Source: Bartonella bovis 91-4 (lineage in GTDB: Bacteria; Pseudomonadota; Alphaproteobacteria; Rhizobiales; Rhizobiaceae). Taken from it: 64,000 nucleotides of DNA. Under the pieces are notes generated by a model. The model saw nothing but the letters and a program-made list of their open reading frames with translations. It was not told where the DNA came from and did no database searches. The stretch spans positions 1,094,042 through 1,158,041 of the forward strand of contig NZ_CM001844.1 of the NCBI RefSeq assembly GCF_000384965.1. Direction: 5' to 3'. The position numbers were made by a program, and so were the translations under genes. This document shows positions 40,949 to 50,096 of the stretch, piece by piece. Positions within the stretch are counted from its first letter, which is position 1; the number at the start of each line of letters is the position of its first letter.

Positions 40949-43041
40949 TACCATCGATCACTTTTCAGTCTCTTCTACCCATCCCCTGGCTTCTTTTTTT
41001 AGCGGGTCTTTCTACCTTTTTTATCATTATCGGCATCATTACGCAACGCCCCGGAGCCTTGTTGCGTCTTATCGCATTAAGCTCAATTATTCTTGCTTTG
41101 CTTAATCCAATGATAATAAAAGAACAGCGTCAACCTGTTAAAAGCACTGTGGGTATTGTAATTGACCAAAGCGAAAGTCAAACATTTGGTACACGTGCAC
41201 ATGATAGTCATAAAGCACGTGTACAATTAATAAATGAGCTATCCCGCTATCCACAATTTGATCTGCGTTTTATTGAAGCTGGAAAACTTTCTGAAAACCA
41301 TTATGCGCCATCAACAAATTTATTTAATGCTCTAACACAAGCTATAGCTGATATACCCCCATCTCGTTATGCAGGAACAATTTTGATCACAGATGGACAA
41401 GTGCACGATATTCCAAAATTATCAGAACTTCATGATAGTGCACCAATCAATGCTCTTATCACAGGAAGAGCCAATGAATTTGACCGACAAATTAAGTTTA
41501 TTTCTCCTCCTCGCTTTGCTCTTATCAATAAACCACAAGTACTTTCCATCTTGGTAGAAGATAAAGGCCAACCTAAAGAATCTATACCAGCACAAGCAAA
41601 TATTTCTATAACCGTTAATGGCCAAGAAGTTGGTCGTTATTCTGTAACCCCTGGTACTATTTTCCAAACTGAAATCACTCTTCCTCATGCTGAAAAAAAT
41701 ATCATTCAGGCTACAACCGATACTTACGAAGATGAATTAAGCTTTGATAATAATCGTGCCATTGCTGTCATTGAAGGAATTAGAGAAAACTTGCGTGTTC
41801 TTCTCATCTCAGGTGCACCTTATAATGGTGAACGTACATGGCGTGATCTTTTAAAAAGTGATTCTAATATTGATCTTGTTCATTTTACTATTTTGCGCCC
41901 CCCTGAAAAAGCAGACAATACACCTTTAAGCCAATTGTCACTTGTTGTTTTTCCTACAACCCAGTTATTTGTTGAAGAAATCAATAATTTTGATCTCATT
42001 ATTCTTGACGGTTTCCAACACTCTAATGTGTTACCATTGATTTATTATGATTACATTACTCAATATGTACAAAAAGGTGGTGCATTACTCATAGTAACAG
42101 GGCCTGAATTTGCTAATGAACAGTCACTTGCTAAAACACCTTTAATAAGTGTCTTACCAGCATTACCCAATGGTATTATTATTCAAAAGCCTTTCCGCCC
42201 TACTTTAACTAAAGAAGGTGAACGTCATCCAGTTACGCGAGGTCTTGCCACAGCCACCCACCCAGCTTCTCAATGGGGGCGATGGTTACGACAAATTGCA
42301 ATTCAAAACACAGACAAAAGTGTTCCAATTATGAAAGGAGCTGATGAGCAACCACTTTTGCTTCTCTCCCATATGGGTAAAGGTCGAGTAGGCATGTTGC
42401 TTTCTGACGAAAGTTGGCTGTGGGCTCGAGGTTTTGAAGGAGGGGGACCTTACGCTGCTCTTTATCGTCGAATTGCTCATTGGCTTATGAAAGAGCCAGA
42501 ACTTGAAGAAGAAAGATTAAGTACTATAAATGATCATCATCATTTAACAGTTCGTAGACAAACACTTAAAGAGCAGCCAGAGCCAGCCGAAGTAATCTTC
42601 CCCTCTGGCAAGAAACAAAAGATCATTCTTACAAAAGAGCAAGAAGGTGTTTTTACAGGAACTGTAAATACTGACGAAACAGGAATCTTTACCATTCACA
42701 ATGGTGATCAAACGGTATTTTCTCCTATAGGCGCAATTGATAGTCTTGAATTTTCTGATTTAATTTCAACAGAAGAAAAACTAGCCCCTATCAGCCAACA
42801 TACTGGCGGCCACGTAATACGTCTGCATCATGAGAAAAAAGATAGTATTCACCTTCCTCCTATTAAATTGATTCAAACGAAAACAAAATCAATATCTCCT
42901 CGTACTCAATCAATTGTTTTGAAAGAAGCAACAGAAACTTGTTTGGTTAATGCTTCCTATTTTCCAATCTTTTCCGGATTTTTAGCTCTGATCACATGCT
43001 TTTTACTACTCAGCAGCATGTGGTATCGTGAAAATCACTAA
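40945..43041 (+). CDS. Membrane protein with amidotransferase-like domain
   Basis: A 698-residue protein, last in the MoxR operon (ATGA overlap with the previous gene). Two N-terminal helices (about residues 11-30 and 36-56) precede an extracytoplasmic region with a vWA-like opening (TVGIVIDQSESQTFG), followed by a class I glutamine-amidotransferase-like fold (GGALLIVTGPEFAN near 375-388; RVGMLLSDESWLWAR). No catalytic Cys-His-Glu triad is evident, so the domain is probably structural. A C-terminal helix lies near 670-690. It is the likely scaffold of the complex, with the ATPase acting from the cytoplasmic side. I do not recognise a specific function. Confidence 0.82.
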   Translation: MIPSITFQSLLPIPWLLFLAGLSTFFIIIGIITQRPGALLRLIALSSIILALLNPMIIKEQRQPVKSTVGIVIDQSESQTFGTRAHDSHKARVQLINELSRYPQFDLRFIEAGKLSENHYAPSTNLFNALTQAIADIPPSRYAGTILITDGQVHDIPKLSELHDSAPINALITGRANEFDRQIKFISPPRFALINKPQVLSILVEDKGQPKESIPAQANISITVNGQEVGRYSVTPGTIFQTEITLPHAEKNIIQATTDTYEDELSFDNNRAIAVIEGIRENLRVLLISGAPYNGERTWRDLLKSDSNIDLVHFTILRPPEKADNTPLSQLSLVVFPTTQLFVEEINNFDLIILDGFQHSNVLPLIYYDYITQYVQKGGALLIVTGPEFANEQSLAKTPLISVLPALPNGIIIQKPFRPTLTKEGERHPVTRGLATATHPASQWGRWLRQIAIQNTDKSVPIMKGADEQPLLLLSHMGKGRVGMLLSDESWLWARGFEGGGPYAALYRRIAHWLMKEPELEEERLSTINDHHHLTVRRQTLKEQPEPAEVIFPSGKKQKIILTKEQEGVFTGTVNTDETGIFTIHNGDQTVFSPIGAIDSLEFSDLISTEEKLAPISQHTGGHVIRLHHEKKDSIHLPPIKLIQTKTKSISPRTQSIVLKEATETCLVNASYFPIFSGFLALITCFLLLSSMWYRENH

Positions 43042-43106
43042 AAAATTCTAAGCGACTTTTAATCGCTTTAAAATAAGTTAAATCTATTTTACAGAAAAAA
43101 TATATA

Positions 43107-43658
43107 TTAGCTACATGAACGATAATGTACTTTACCATGTGCTGTTTTTAACGTATCTTTTTGTAATTCCAAAACTAGCAATCGGTGTGGGTTCACTGGC
43201 GCAGGCATTTGTATTTGCTTATGTTGTACATTTTTAAAATTGAAACGGCCATAATAATCTTTATCCCCAATCAAAATAACCAAAGGAACATTGCAATTTT
43301 CTGCCGCTTGTAATGCCATACGTACTAATTTGCTACCTATACCAACATTTGTATGATCAGGTAGAACAACAAGAGGACCTAGCAGATAAGCAGTTTGTAT
43401 ACCAATGTATATAGGAGTCATCCTCACAGAACCAATAACATAGTCTCCCAAACAAGCAACAAAAGAAAGTTGACGATCATGCTTACTATCTTCTCGTAGT
43501 AAATAACTTGCACGCACAAAACGACCAGGACCAAAAACTACTTGATTGATTTGCTTAATTTGAACATCATGATCAACTGTTTCAGATACATAACTTATCA
43601 TATTATCAGCTGTAGAAAAAGGAGCGCAAAATTGAGAAGTAGAGGATGAGTTTACCAT
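43107..43658 (-). CDS. GNAT-family N-acetyltransferase
   Basis: A 183-residue acetyltransferase with the GNAT fold. The acetyl-CoA binding loop is VLPDHTNVGIGSKLVRMAL near residues 103-121 (Q/RxxGxG variant: NVGIGS), and GDKDYYGRFNF is typical of the YhbS-like subgroup. The acceptor substrate cannot be told; both small molecules and proteins are known. It is monocistronic, convergent with the MoxR operon. The 258-bp gap upstream contains no recognisable feature. Confidence 0.84.
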   Translation of the reverse strand: MVNSSSTSQFCAPFSTADNMISYVSETVDHDVQIKQINQVVFGPGRFVRASYLLREDSKHDRQLSFVACLGDYVIGSVRMTPIYIGIQTAYLLGPLVVLPDHTNVGIGSKLVRMALQAAENCNVPLVILIGDKDYYGRFNFKNVQHKQIQMPAPVNPHRLLVLELQKDTLKTAHGKVHYRSCS

Positions 43659-43916
43659 AGATCGTTCCTAAAAATTAATATGCAAATAAAAAGCTAATTA
43701 TTTTAGTTTAAAAAGTTTTGATTCATTATCACTAATTTTTTCACACATTATCCACCCCACTTGAACAATGCTCGCTTTTAGCACTCTTTTCTAACATCGT
43801 AAATGCTTGAAGTTTTCTTAAAACTTTCTGAGAAAACTGTTTTTACCTTATATCTCTCTATAGTTTCCAACAATAAAGCGGTTCATTTTTCTATTGCTTA
43901 AATTGTTTTCAGCACT

Positions 43917-44813
43917 ATGCTAACATTTATGTTTTATCTTGCCCATATATCGGATGTGCACCTGTCACCTCTCCCACAACCTTCTTTATCTGAACTGTTT
44001 GGAAAGCGCCTTACTGGCTATTTTAATTGGCAAAAAAAACGCAAAAGCCAAATGACAACCAATGCTTTAGATGCTTTAATGCATGCACTGAAAAAAGAAA
44101 AACCTGATCATCTTGTGATCTCTGGTGATCTCGTCAATCTTTCTCTAGATAAAGAATTCGAACAAGCGTGCCGTTGGTTGCATACACAAGGCCATCCTAA
44201 AAATATTTCTTTAACACTTGGTAATCATGATGCTTATGTTCGCGGAGCATTTCAAAAAGCCTGTGTCGCCTTTCAACCCTGGATCACAGGTGATCTTCCT
44301 CAAAATAATGCTTTTCCTTATATGCGCGTTCGTGATAACATAGCCATTATCAGTGCTTCTTCAGCTATTGCTACACCATTTTTCCAAGCCGCCGGTTATT
44401 TTGATAAAATGCAAGCACAGACTTTATCTCAACTTTTAAATGAAGCTGCAGCATGTGATCTGTTCCGTATCGTGATGATACACCATCCCCCCTTTCGCAA
44501 TGCAACTTCTTGGTACAAAAAATTATGGGGTATAGAAAAATTTCTAGACGTTATAAAACACCACGGCTGCGAACTTATTCTCCATGGCCATACCCATTTA
44601 CCTACATTAAACTTCATTGAAGGAACAATGAAAAAAATTCCTATTGTCGGTGTTTCTTCTGCATCACAAGCCTTTGGAAACAAAAAAACACCCGCTAATT
44701 TCAACTTGTTTGCTATTGAGCGCTCTCATAAACAATGGTACTGCCAATTACAACGTTATAGTATTATTAATCAAAACAATGAAATAACGTGCACTGAAAA
44801 AACTGATCTTTAG
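43917..44813 (+). CDS. Calcineurin-like metallophosphoesterase
   Basis: A 298-residue protein with the five metallophosphatase motifs in order: HISDVHL near residues 10-16, ISGDLVN near 67, LGNHDAYV near 101-108, IHHPPF near 187, and HGHTHLP near 226-232. The dinuclear metal site is complete. Family members hydrolyse cyclic nucleotides, nucleotides or lipid-linked phosphates, so the substrate is open. The ATG at 43917 is used; a second in-frame ATG at 43929 would also leave all motifs intact. No signal peptide is clear. Confidence 0.87.
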   Translation: MLTFMFYLAHISDVHLSPLPQPSLSELFGKRLTGYFNWQKKRKSQMTTNALDALMHALKKEKPDHLVISGDLVNLSLDKEFEQACRWLHTQGHPKNISLTLGNHDAYVRGAFQKACVAFQPWITGDLPQNNAFPYMRVRDNIAIISASSAIATPFFQAAGYFDKMQAQTLSQLLNEAAACDLFRIVMIHHPPFRNATSWYKKLWGIEKFLDVIKHHGCELILHGHTHLPTLNFIEGTMKKIPIVGVSSASQAFGNKKTPANFNLFAIERSHKQWYCQLQRYSIINQNNEITCTEKTDL

Positions 44814-45091
44814 CATTTTAAAAACTACTAATCCCAAGCATATTCTGTAGTTCGCACTTTCTAAAACAATACTATAATCAACTACAAAACTCACAGTTGT
44901 CAATATAACAACTATGATATCCTTATCAATTATAAGATCTAATATTTTACTGATGCGTTACTGTTATATAACACCTCGTGATTACAGCAAATCCCTGCTA
45001 GAATAAATATTTATAATAACCCATAATTGACTATTTCTATACTTAAAAATTCAATCATGCATTGTTCATGGAAAAAATAAAAGAAAATCTC

Positions 45092-46000
45092 TTATGTAAA
45101 AGGAATAGTCATTGTACCAGGAAGAAACTTGGCCTCATTTTCAGGTTCTATATGAATAGTAATGCGTGCATTTTCAAATTCTACTTTAAGCGCTTCCTCA
45201 ATTTTATTACAAATCTGATGCGCTTCTCCCACCTGCATCATAGTTGGTACAACTAAATGAAACTCTATAAAAATAACCCTACCAGCAACACGCGTCCGTA
45301 AATCATGTATTTCAATAGCACCACACGCATTTGCTAAAATAAGATCACTAATCTGCATGGTTTCATTTAATTCAACTCCAACATCCATTAACCCTTGAAC
45401 AGAATTATGAATCACTTTCCAACCTTGCACAAAAATATGAATAGCAACAATGATTGCCAAAATCGGATCTAAAACAGCCCATCCACTTACGAAAGCAGTA
45501 ACGAGCCCTATTAAAATACCAAAGGAGGTAAAAACATCCATCATTACATGTGCTCCATCAGCCTTAAGAGCCGGTGAATGATGAATTTTCCCTTGTCGAA
45601 TAAGAAGCAAACCCCATAAATAATTTATGATACAGACTGAAAGATTAATACCAATCCATATTCCAGGTTGCTGCGGTAATTCAACGGTTGAAAAAGAGAA
45701 CAACGCTTTTCTTAAAATCATAATTGCCGCAACAATAATCAATATACCTTCAAGAATAGCAGAAAAATATTCTGCCTTATGATGCCCAAAAGGATGATTT
45801 TGATCAGCTGGCTTTAAACTTATTTTAACAGCCCACCATGCCGCTAATGCAGCAATTATATTTACAATTGATTCCAAAGCATCAGAATACAGTGCAACCG
45901 AACCGGTAATCTGATAAGCCCAATATTTCAAAGTAAAAACGATACAAGCCACTAAAATAGACCATAGTGTTAATTTTTGTATCTTTATTTTTGTACTCAT
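45092..46000 (-). CDS. Cation diffusion facilitator transporter
   Basis: A 302-residue CDF antiporter exporting divalent metals (Zn, Fe, Mn or Cd) against protons. Six hydrophobic segments are seen, with the site-A pair SDALESIVN near residues 37-45 and an HVMMDVFTSFG pattern near 149-159. Helix-2 region DQNHPFGHHKAEY follows the family signature. A C-terminal cytoplasmic domain carries REAGR-like VAGRVIFIEFHL. The ATG at 46000 is preferred; an in-frame GTG lies at 46006. A perfect 14-bp palindrome about 60 bases upstream may be its operator. The metal cannot be assigned from sequence alone, though DxxHP-type residues suggest Zn/Fe. Confidence 0.9.
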   Translation of the reverse strand: MSTKIKIQKLTLWSILVACIVFTLKYWAYQITGSVALYSDALESIVNIIAALAAWWAVKISLKPADQNHPFGHHKAEYFSAILEGILIIVAAIMILRKALFSFSTVELPQQPGIWIGINLSVCIINYLWGLLLIRQGKIHHSPALKADGAHVMMDVFTSFGILIGLVTAFVSGWAVLDPILAIIVAIHIFVQGWKVIHNSVQGLMDVGVELNETMQISDLILANACGAIEIHDLRTRVAGRVIFIEFHLVVPTMMQVGEAHQICNKIEEALKVEFENARITIHIEPENEAKFLPGTMTIPFT

Positions 46001-46056
46001 AACCACACACCATTCTTCGTTAAATGAGTCACAACATTTTGAGTTGCATACCTATA

Positions 46057-46070
46057 ACATACCGGTATGT
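46057..46070. promoter_or_regulatory. Perfect palindrome, candidate operator
   Basis: ACATACCGGTATGT is a perfect 14-bp inverted repeat about 60 bases upstream of the cation exporter start. Half-site and symmetry suit a dimeric TetR-type repressor, but no regulator gene is adjacent. The rest of 46071-46582 shows no gene I can support. Confidence 0.55.
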
Positions 46071-46582
46071 CTTCCAATATTTTCTCAATATCAAATGGCG
46101 TCAGGATAAAATAAAACAATTATTGCAGACTTATTATTTGCGCAACAATCGTCGCACAACAAATCATACTATATCAACTACAACGGCTTGAATTTCTTCC
46201 ATAAAAGAAAATACAACTCTCAAGAGAGTCAAATATGTATCAACTCAACCGTTATAATTGCTTATTGAGTAGATTTAACGTTCTTGCTACCTTATAATTG
46301 AGAAACAATCTTCTCAAACACACTTTATGCTTATGTATTTCTTATTGCCATTTTTATTTATCATAACATTACTGTATAAAGCACAAAAAAGCCAATTAAT
46401 ATTTCTGTTGTGATTTTATTCCTAAATATATCGAAGTCTTATGATTGCTATAAATAACTCCATCAAAAAATAATCGTAAACTGACAGAATACTCATCAAA
46501 ATTTTTATTTTGTGGTCTATATGCTTGCAACCTAAAAATCATTTTTAGCAACGGAAAAAGTTTTTTATAAATGCCATTCCAT

Positions 46583-46710
46583 AAAAAAAAGAATCTGGGC
46601 ATTGGGGACCCAGATTCTTTTCCCCTAAAAAGGGACTACAGTCTTAGAAAATAGCGGGGACCTAAGATCCTGTACCCGAATAAAACACTCTCGTGTGCTG
46701 CATTCGGTAT
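46583..46710 (-). ncRNA. Candidate small RNA with own promoter and terminator
   Basis: On the minus strand a TTGACA box (46738-46743) and a TATAAA box (46717-46722) are followed by a structured segment. Hairpin 1 is 46676-46707 (CCGAAT/ATTCGG closing stem). Hairpin 2 is 46637-46674 (TACAG and TCTTAG paired with CTAAGA and CTGTA, two-base bulge). The terminator hairpin is 46589-46619, with a perfect 11-bp stem followed by a run of eight T. The sequence UCCCC is exposed in the loop of hairpin 2 and again in the terminator loop, with a GUCCC between them. No open frame of note lies inside. Repeated C-rich loops resemble anti-Shine-Dalgarno sRNAs of Rhizobiales. The 15-base promoter spacing is short. 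The exact 5' end is estimated. Confidence 0.6.
46589..46619 (-). terminator. Terminator of candidate sRNA
   Basis: AAGAATCTGGG (46589-46599) pairs perfectly with CCCAGATTCTT (46609-46619) around a 9-base loop. Read on the minus strand it is followed by eight T residues (46583-46590). Confidence 0.85.
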
Positions 46711-46737
46711 TCATGTTTTATACCTAAGGTTGTACAA

Positions 46738-46743
46738 TGTCAA
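46738..46743 (-). promoter_or_regulatory. Promoter -35 box of candidate sRNA
   Basis: A consensus TTGACA on the minus strand with TATAAA at 46717-46722, 15 bases apart. It points away from the TrmH-family gene and into the structured RNA segment. Confidence 0.55.
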
Positions 46744-46854
46744 TATATATTCTACTTTAAATTTAAAAAATAATTCATCTTTTTTACCCATTCAATAACG
46801 AAGACAGTATTCACTATGCTGGTGATTTAGAAAAAATAATGTTAGAAGCTCCAC

Positions 46855-47670
46855 ATGACTCTGAATATCACCACAATCCACGAAACTGATGACCCACGCT
46901 TGGAAGCTTATCGTAATATTCGTGAAAAAGATCTCGTTGGACGACAACATCAATTTATTGCCGAAGGTAAAGTAGTATTGTCAGCATTGCTACATTCAAA
47001 AGATTTTTCTGCTTTGTCATTACTTATTGTCGCAGCACGTCTTCTTGGAATTATGCCCATTTTAAAAGCAACAAAGCCAACCTGCCCCATTTATTGCGTT
47101 CCACAAAAAGTCATGGATGATATTGCTGGTTTTCATGTTCACCGTGGTATGCTCGGTATTGGTAAACGTAAAACTTTACCATCATTAAAAAAGTTCTTAC
47201 AAAATATTCCAGAAAAAGCTTTGATTCCAGTTTTATGTGGCATTTCTAATCATGATAATATGGGAGCCATTTTTCGCAATGCGGCCGCTTTTGCTAGTAA
47301 TGGCATTATTGTTGATAAAACTTCATGCGATCCACTATATCGAAAAGCAATCAGAGTTTCCGTTGGTGCTGCGCTAAAAATACCTTATACACAAGGTGCT
47401 AACATTGATAGCATTATTGAAGCTTTAAATGATGCGGATTTTCACCTTTATGCCCTTTCTCCTTCTGCTCCGCGCTATCTCAAAGAAGCAAAATCAACAA
47501 AACGCACTGCAATTATTTTGGGAGCGGAAGGTGATGGTTTACCAACTCATATTTTGCAAAAATCAGAAACCTTACGCATTCCCATGGCTTATGGTTTCGA
47601 TAGCCTCAATGTTGCAACAGCATCGGGCATTGCATTAGCACATTTTGCTGATTTTGATAAACTCAACTAA
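46855..47670 (+). CDS. TrmH-family RNA 2'-O-methyltransferase
   Basis: A 271-residue SPOUT methyltransferase. The N-terminal RNA-binding segment has HQFIAEGKVVLSALL near residues 32-46. The catalytic knot shows the three motifs HDNMGAIFRNAAAF near 134-147, ILGAEGDGLP near 221-230, and LNVATASGIALAHF near 250-263. The specific substrate (23S rRNA or tRNA) is not determined; relatives include RlmB and TsnR-type enzymes. It is convergent with mnmA. An 11-bp hairpin at 47665-47690 overlaps the stop codon and may stabilise the mRNA end. Confidence 0.9.
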   Translation: MTLNITTIHETDDPRLEAYRNIREKDLVGRQHQFIAEGKVVLSALLHSKDFSALSLLIVAARLLGIMPILKATKPTCPIYCVPQKVMDDIAGFHVHRGMLGIGKRKTLPSLKKFLQNIPEKALIPVLCGISNHDNMGAIFRNAAAFASNGIIVDKTSCDPLYRKAIRVSVGAALKIPYTQGANIDSIIEALNDADFHLYALSPSAPRYLKEAKSTKRTAIILGAEGDGLPTHILQKSETLRIPMAYGFDSLNVATASGIALAHFADFDKLN

Positions 47671-47690
47671 AAGTGAGAACACTTTTAGTT
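47665..47690. terminator. Hairpin at the 3' end of the TrmH-family gene
   Basis: AACTAAAAGTG pairs with CACTTTTAGTT around an AGAA loop (11-bp perfect stem). There is no following T-run on either strand, so it may protect the mRNA rather than terminate it. Confidence 0.45.
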
Positions 47691-47722
47691 ATAAATACAC
47701 AACCTTTATCAGCTTCCCTATT

Positions 47723-48952
47723 TTATTTGCACGCAATAGCTTCTTTCGTCTGAGGGAAAGTAATAGTTTTTGTTTCTAAATTATGCAAAACTTTCTTCAA
47801 CATTGCCTCAGCACCTGCAGAACGTTCTGAATGTGTAATAAACCCACCCCCAAGGACACGCGCCTCATTACTATTTTCATTATAAAAAACACAGGCCTGC
47901 CCAGGAGCAACCCCACTCTCGCTTTCTAATAAATCAACGGAAAAGACACCCTTTTGATAATACAAACGAGCTGGACGTGGAGGACGTGTTGAACGAATTT
48001 TGACCACCACATCAATACCATTAGGAGGAAAATTTTCTAATTTCTCATCACCGAGCCAATTTACATCACGCAAAAAGAGTTTATGCGTTTCTAACATCTC
48101 ACGCGGACCAACAATAACGCGCGCATTTTCCGCGTCAAGATGAACCACATAAAGTGCCTCACCAGTTGCAACACCAATGCCGCGACGTTGACCAACAGTA
48201 TAATTGATAATTCCTGAGTGTTCGCCCAAAACCTGCCCATTGATATGCATAATAATTCCAGGATTTGTGGATTCTGGACGCAATTTTGTGATAACATCAG
48301 AATATTTTCCTTGCGGAACAAAACAAATATCTTGGCTATCATGCTTATCGGCAACAACAAAACCCATTTCTGCGGCTATTTCACGAACACGTACTTTTGG
48401 AAGATCTCCAAGTGGAAAACGCAAATAATCAATTTGCTCCTGCGTTGTGGCAAAAAGAAAATAACTCTGATCACGATCAGTATCAAGAGGGCGAAACAAT
48501 GCTCGGTGCGCACCACGAGAACGGCTGCGAATATAATGACCTGTTGCCAAAGCATCTGCACCTAATTGGCGTGCAGTTACTAATAAATCAGAAAATTTAA
48601 CAGTTTGATTGCAAGCCACACATGGAACAGGTGTTTCTCCATGTGTGTAGCTTTCTGTAAAAGGATCAATTACAGCCTCGCGAAATCGTTCTTCATAATC
48701 AAGAACATAATGAGGTATCTCTAATGTTTCTGCTATACGACGCGCATCTTCAATATCTTGTCCCGCACAACACGCCCCCACACGATGCGTTGCAACACCA
48801 TGATCATAAAGTTGCAATGTAATGCCAACTACATCATAACCTTCTTTTTTTAAGAGGCCTGCCACAACAGACGAATCAACCCCTCCAGACATTGCAACAA
48901 CAATACGAGAGTTTCCTGGCTGTCCTGGTAAATCAAGACTATTTAAAGACAT
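47723..48952 (-). CDS. mnmA: tRNA-specific 2-thiouridylase MnmA
   Basis: A 409-residue ATP-dependent enzyme that thiolates U34 of tRNA-Lys, -Glu and -Gln. The PP-loop [20 protein letters not shown] is near residues 19-38. The catalytic Cys pair lies in [12 protein letters not shown] (about residue 110) and [10 protein letters not shown] (about 207). The GRPVLRPL-like region is seen as [19 protein letters not shown]-terminal beta-barrel tRNA-binding domain includes [13 protein letters not shown]. It is slightly longer than E. coli MnmA, with a short polar N-terminal and C-terminal extension. The sulfur relay donor is not in the window. The 351-bp gap upstream is shared with sciP on the other strand. 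Confidence 0.95.
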   Translation of the reverse strand: MSLNSLDLPGQPGNSRIVVAMSGGVDSSVVAGLLKKEGYDVVGITLQLYDHGVATHRVGACCAGQDIEDARRIAETLEIPHYVLDYEERFREAVIDPFTESYTHGETPVPCVACNQTVKFSDLLVTARQLGADALATGHYIRSRSRGAHRALFRPLDTDRDQSYFLFATTQEQIDYLRFPLGDLPKVRVREIAAEMGFVVADKHDSQDICFVPQGKYSDVITKLRPESTNPGIIMHINGQVLGEHSGIINYTVGQRRGIGVATGEALYVVHLDAENARVIVGPREMLETHKLFLRDVNWLGDEKLENFPPNGIDVVVKIRSTRPPRPARLYYQKGVFSVDLLESESGVAPGQACVFYNENSNEARVLGGGFITHSERSAGAEAMLKKVLHNLETKTITFPQTKEAIACK

Positions 48953-49303
48953 ATACTCATTCTCTACTTAAAATATGCGTTAGTGAGTGAATATTTCATA
49001 TACACACTATCCATTATCTCTTTATATTGTTTTTTTATCCTTCCTACAACTAATAGTATTAGATTTTTAAAGAAGTGATTCAAAACGTAAAGGAAATGGA
49101 TAAAAAACAAAGAAACCAGATTTTTTGCATTTTTTGAAATAAAAAACTTTATAGAAAACATTATAATATACTGTTTTATTATTTTTTATCCATCCTTTTG
49201 CATTTGAATCTATTTCATTAATTTTTTTTCAACGTGTTTAGTTCTTTTTTAAAGCTCACGCTTTATAAGCACTTCAGGTCCTTGAACAAAAGTAGAGAAT
49301 ACA

Positions 49304-49579
49304 ATGACCGATTCAATAAAAACACAAATAAAATATGTGATTGGTCCGGATGGCAGTCCACTTACAATCACCGACCTACCATCCCCAACAACAAGGCGCT
49401 GGGTTATCCGCCGTAAAGCTGAAGTTGTTGCAGCTGTCAGAGGTGGATTGTTAAGTCTTGATGAGGCGTGTCAACGCTATACTTTGACTGTAGAAGAATT
49501 TCTCTCATGGCAAAGTTCGATTGATGAACACGGCTTAGCTGGATTACGAACAACAAAAATCCAACAATACAGGTATTAA
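49304..49579 (+). CDS. sciP: CtrA inhibitor SciP (DUF1153)
   Basis: A 91-residue DNA-binding protein. Caulobacter SciP binds CtrA at promoters and blocks recruitment of RNA polymerase, setting the timing of CtrA-dependent genes. The characteristic sequence is nearly complete: YVIGPDGSPLTITDLPSP near residues 11-28, RRWVIRRKAEVVAAVRGGLL near 31-50, then LDEACQRYTLTVEEFLSWQ as a helix-turn-helix. The C terminus is short. It stands about 1.1 kb from ctrA, in the same cell-cycle module, and ends at a strong bidirectional terminator. Confidence 0.95.
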   Translation: MTDSIKTQIKYVIGPDGSPLTITDLPSPTTRRWVIRRKAEVVAAVRGGLLSLDEACQRYTLTVEEFLSWQSSIDEHGLAGLRTTKIQQYRY

Positions 49580-49616
49580 TTGCTATTGATAATGTAGATT
49601 TTCGAGCGCTATATTT

Positions 49617-49655
49617 AAAAACAGCCAGATCTTCTTTTAATCTGGCTGTTTTCTA
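49617..49655. terminator. Bidirectional terminator, sciP / FliJ-like gene
   Basis: AAACAGCCAGAT (49619-49630) pairs with ATCTGGCTGTTT (49640-49651): a perfect 12-bp stem flanked by an A-run and a T-run, able to stop both convergent transcripts. Confidence 0.88.
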
Positions 49656-49745
49656 TTATAGCCCACAAACAAAAATTTATAAAAAATCCACAGTCTGTAT
49701 TATTCAATTATAGAGCAAGACAGCAGATTGATAAAAACATAACCA

Positions 49746-50096
49746 TCACTCACCCACTGCTTTCTTATTTTCTCGCACTTCAAGAAATTGTATACGTTGC
49801 AATTCCGTTTCAACTTCATGTAAAGTGATCTCAGCATTTTCTTTCTGACGCTGTAAATCACGAATTGAATCTGTTAAATTATCTTGCCGTTTGCGCGCTG
49901 CACGAGCAATAGTTGAATAAGCAAAATGATAAATATCATCATTTCCAGATTTACGTTCTTCACTGGCAATTTGCGCTTCTAGCTCTAGCACCATTTGTTT
50001 AAATTCTTTGATCATTATTTCAAGCTGTGCAATTTCACGACGCTTCTCGCGTACTTGAAACATTTTTAATCTTACCATACTCTGCCGTGGCTTCAT
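49746..50096 (-). CDS. FliJ-like coiled-coil protein
   Basis: A 116-residue almost entirely helical, charged protein. Two long heptad-rich segments (about residues 15-50 and 68-108) flank a short middle, NDDIYHFAYSTIARAARKRQ. It resembles the rhizobial proteins annotated as flagellar export protein FliJ that sit beside ctrA and sciP. FliJ normally links the export ATPase FliI to the gate. No fliI or other flagellar gene occurs in this window, so it may be a relic or do a non-flagellar job. The call rests on memory of the family and on neighbourhood. Confidence 0.7.
   Translation of the reverse strand: MKPRQSMVRLKMFQVREKRREIAQLEIMIKEFKQMVLELEAQIASEERKSGNDDIYHFAYSTIARAARKRQDNLTDSIRDLQRQKENAEITLHEVETELQRIQFLEVRENKKAVGE

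Noticed and set aside
46396..46602. 68-codon minus-strand frame with somewhat protein-like text
   Set aside because: It starts inside the sRNA terminator, has no ribosome site, and I recognise no family. It could be a remnant, but support is too weak.
46583..46710. Reading the small-RNA candidate as 6S RNA
   Set aside because: 6S needs long-range pairing of the two ends around a central bubble; here each end forms its own local hairpin.
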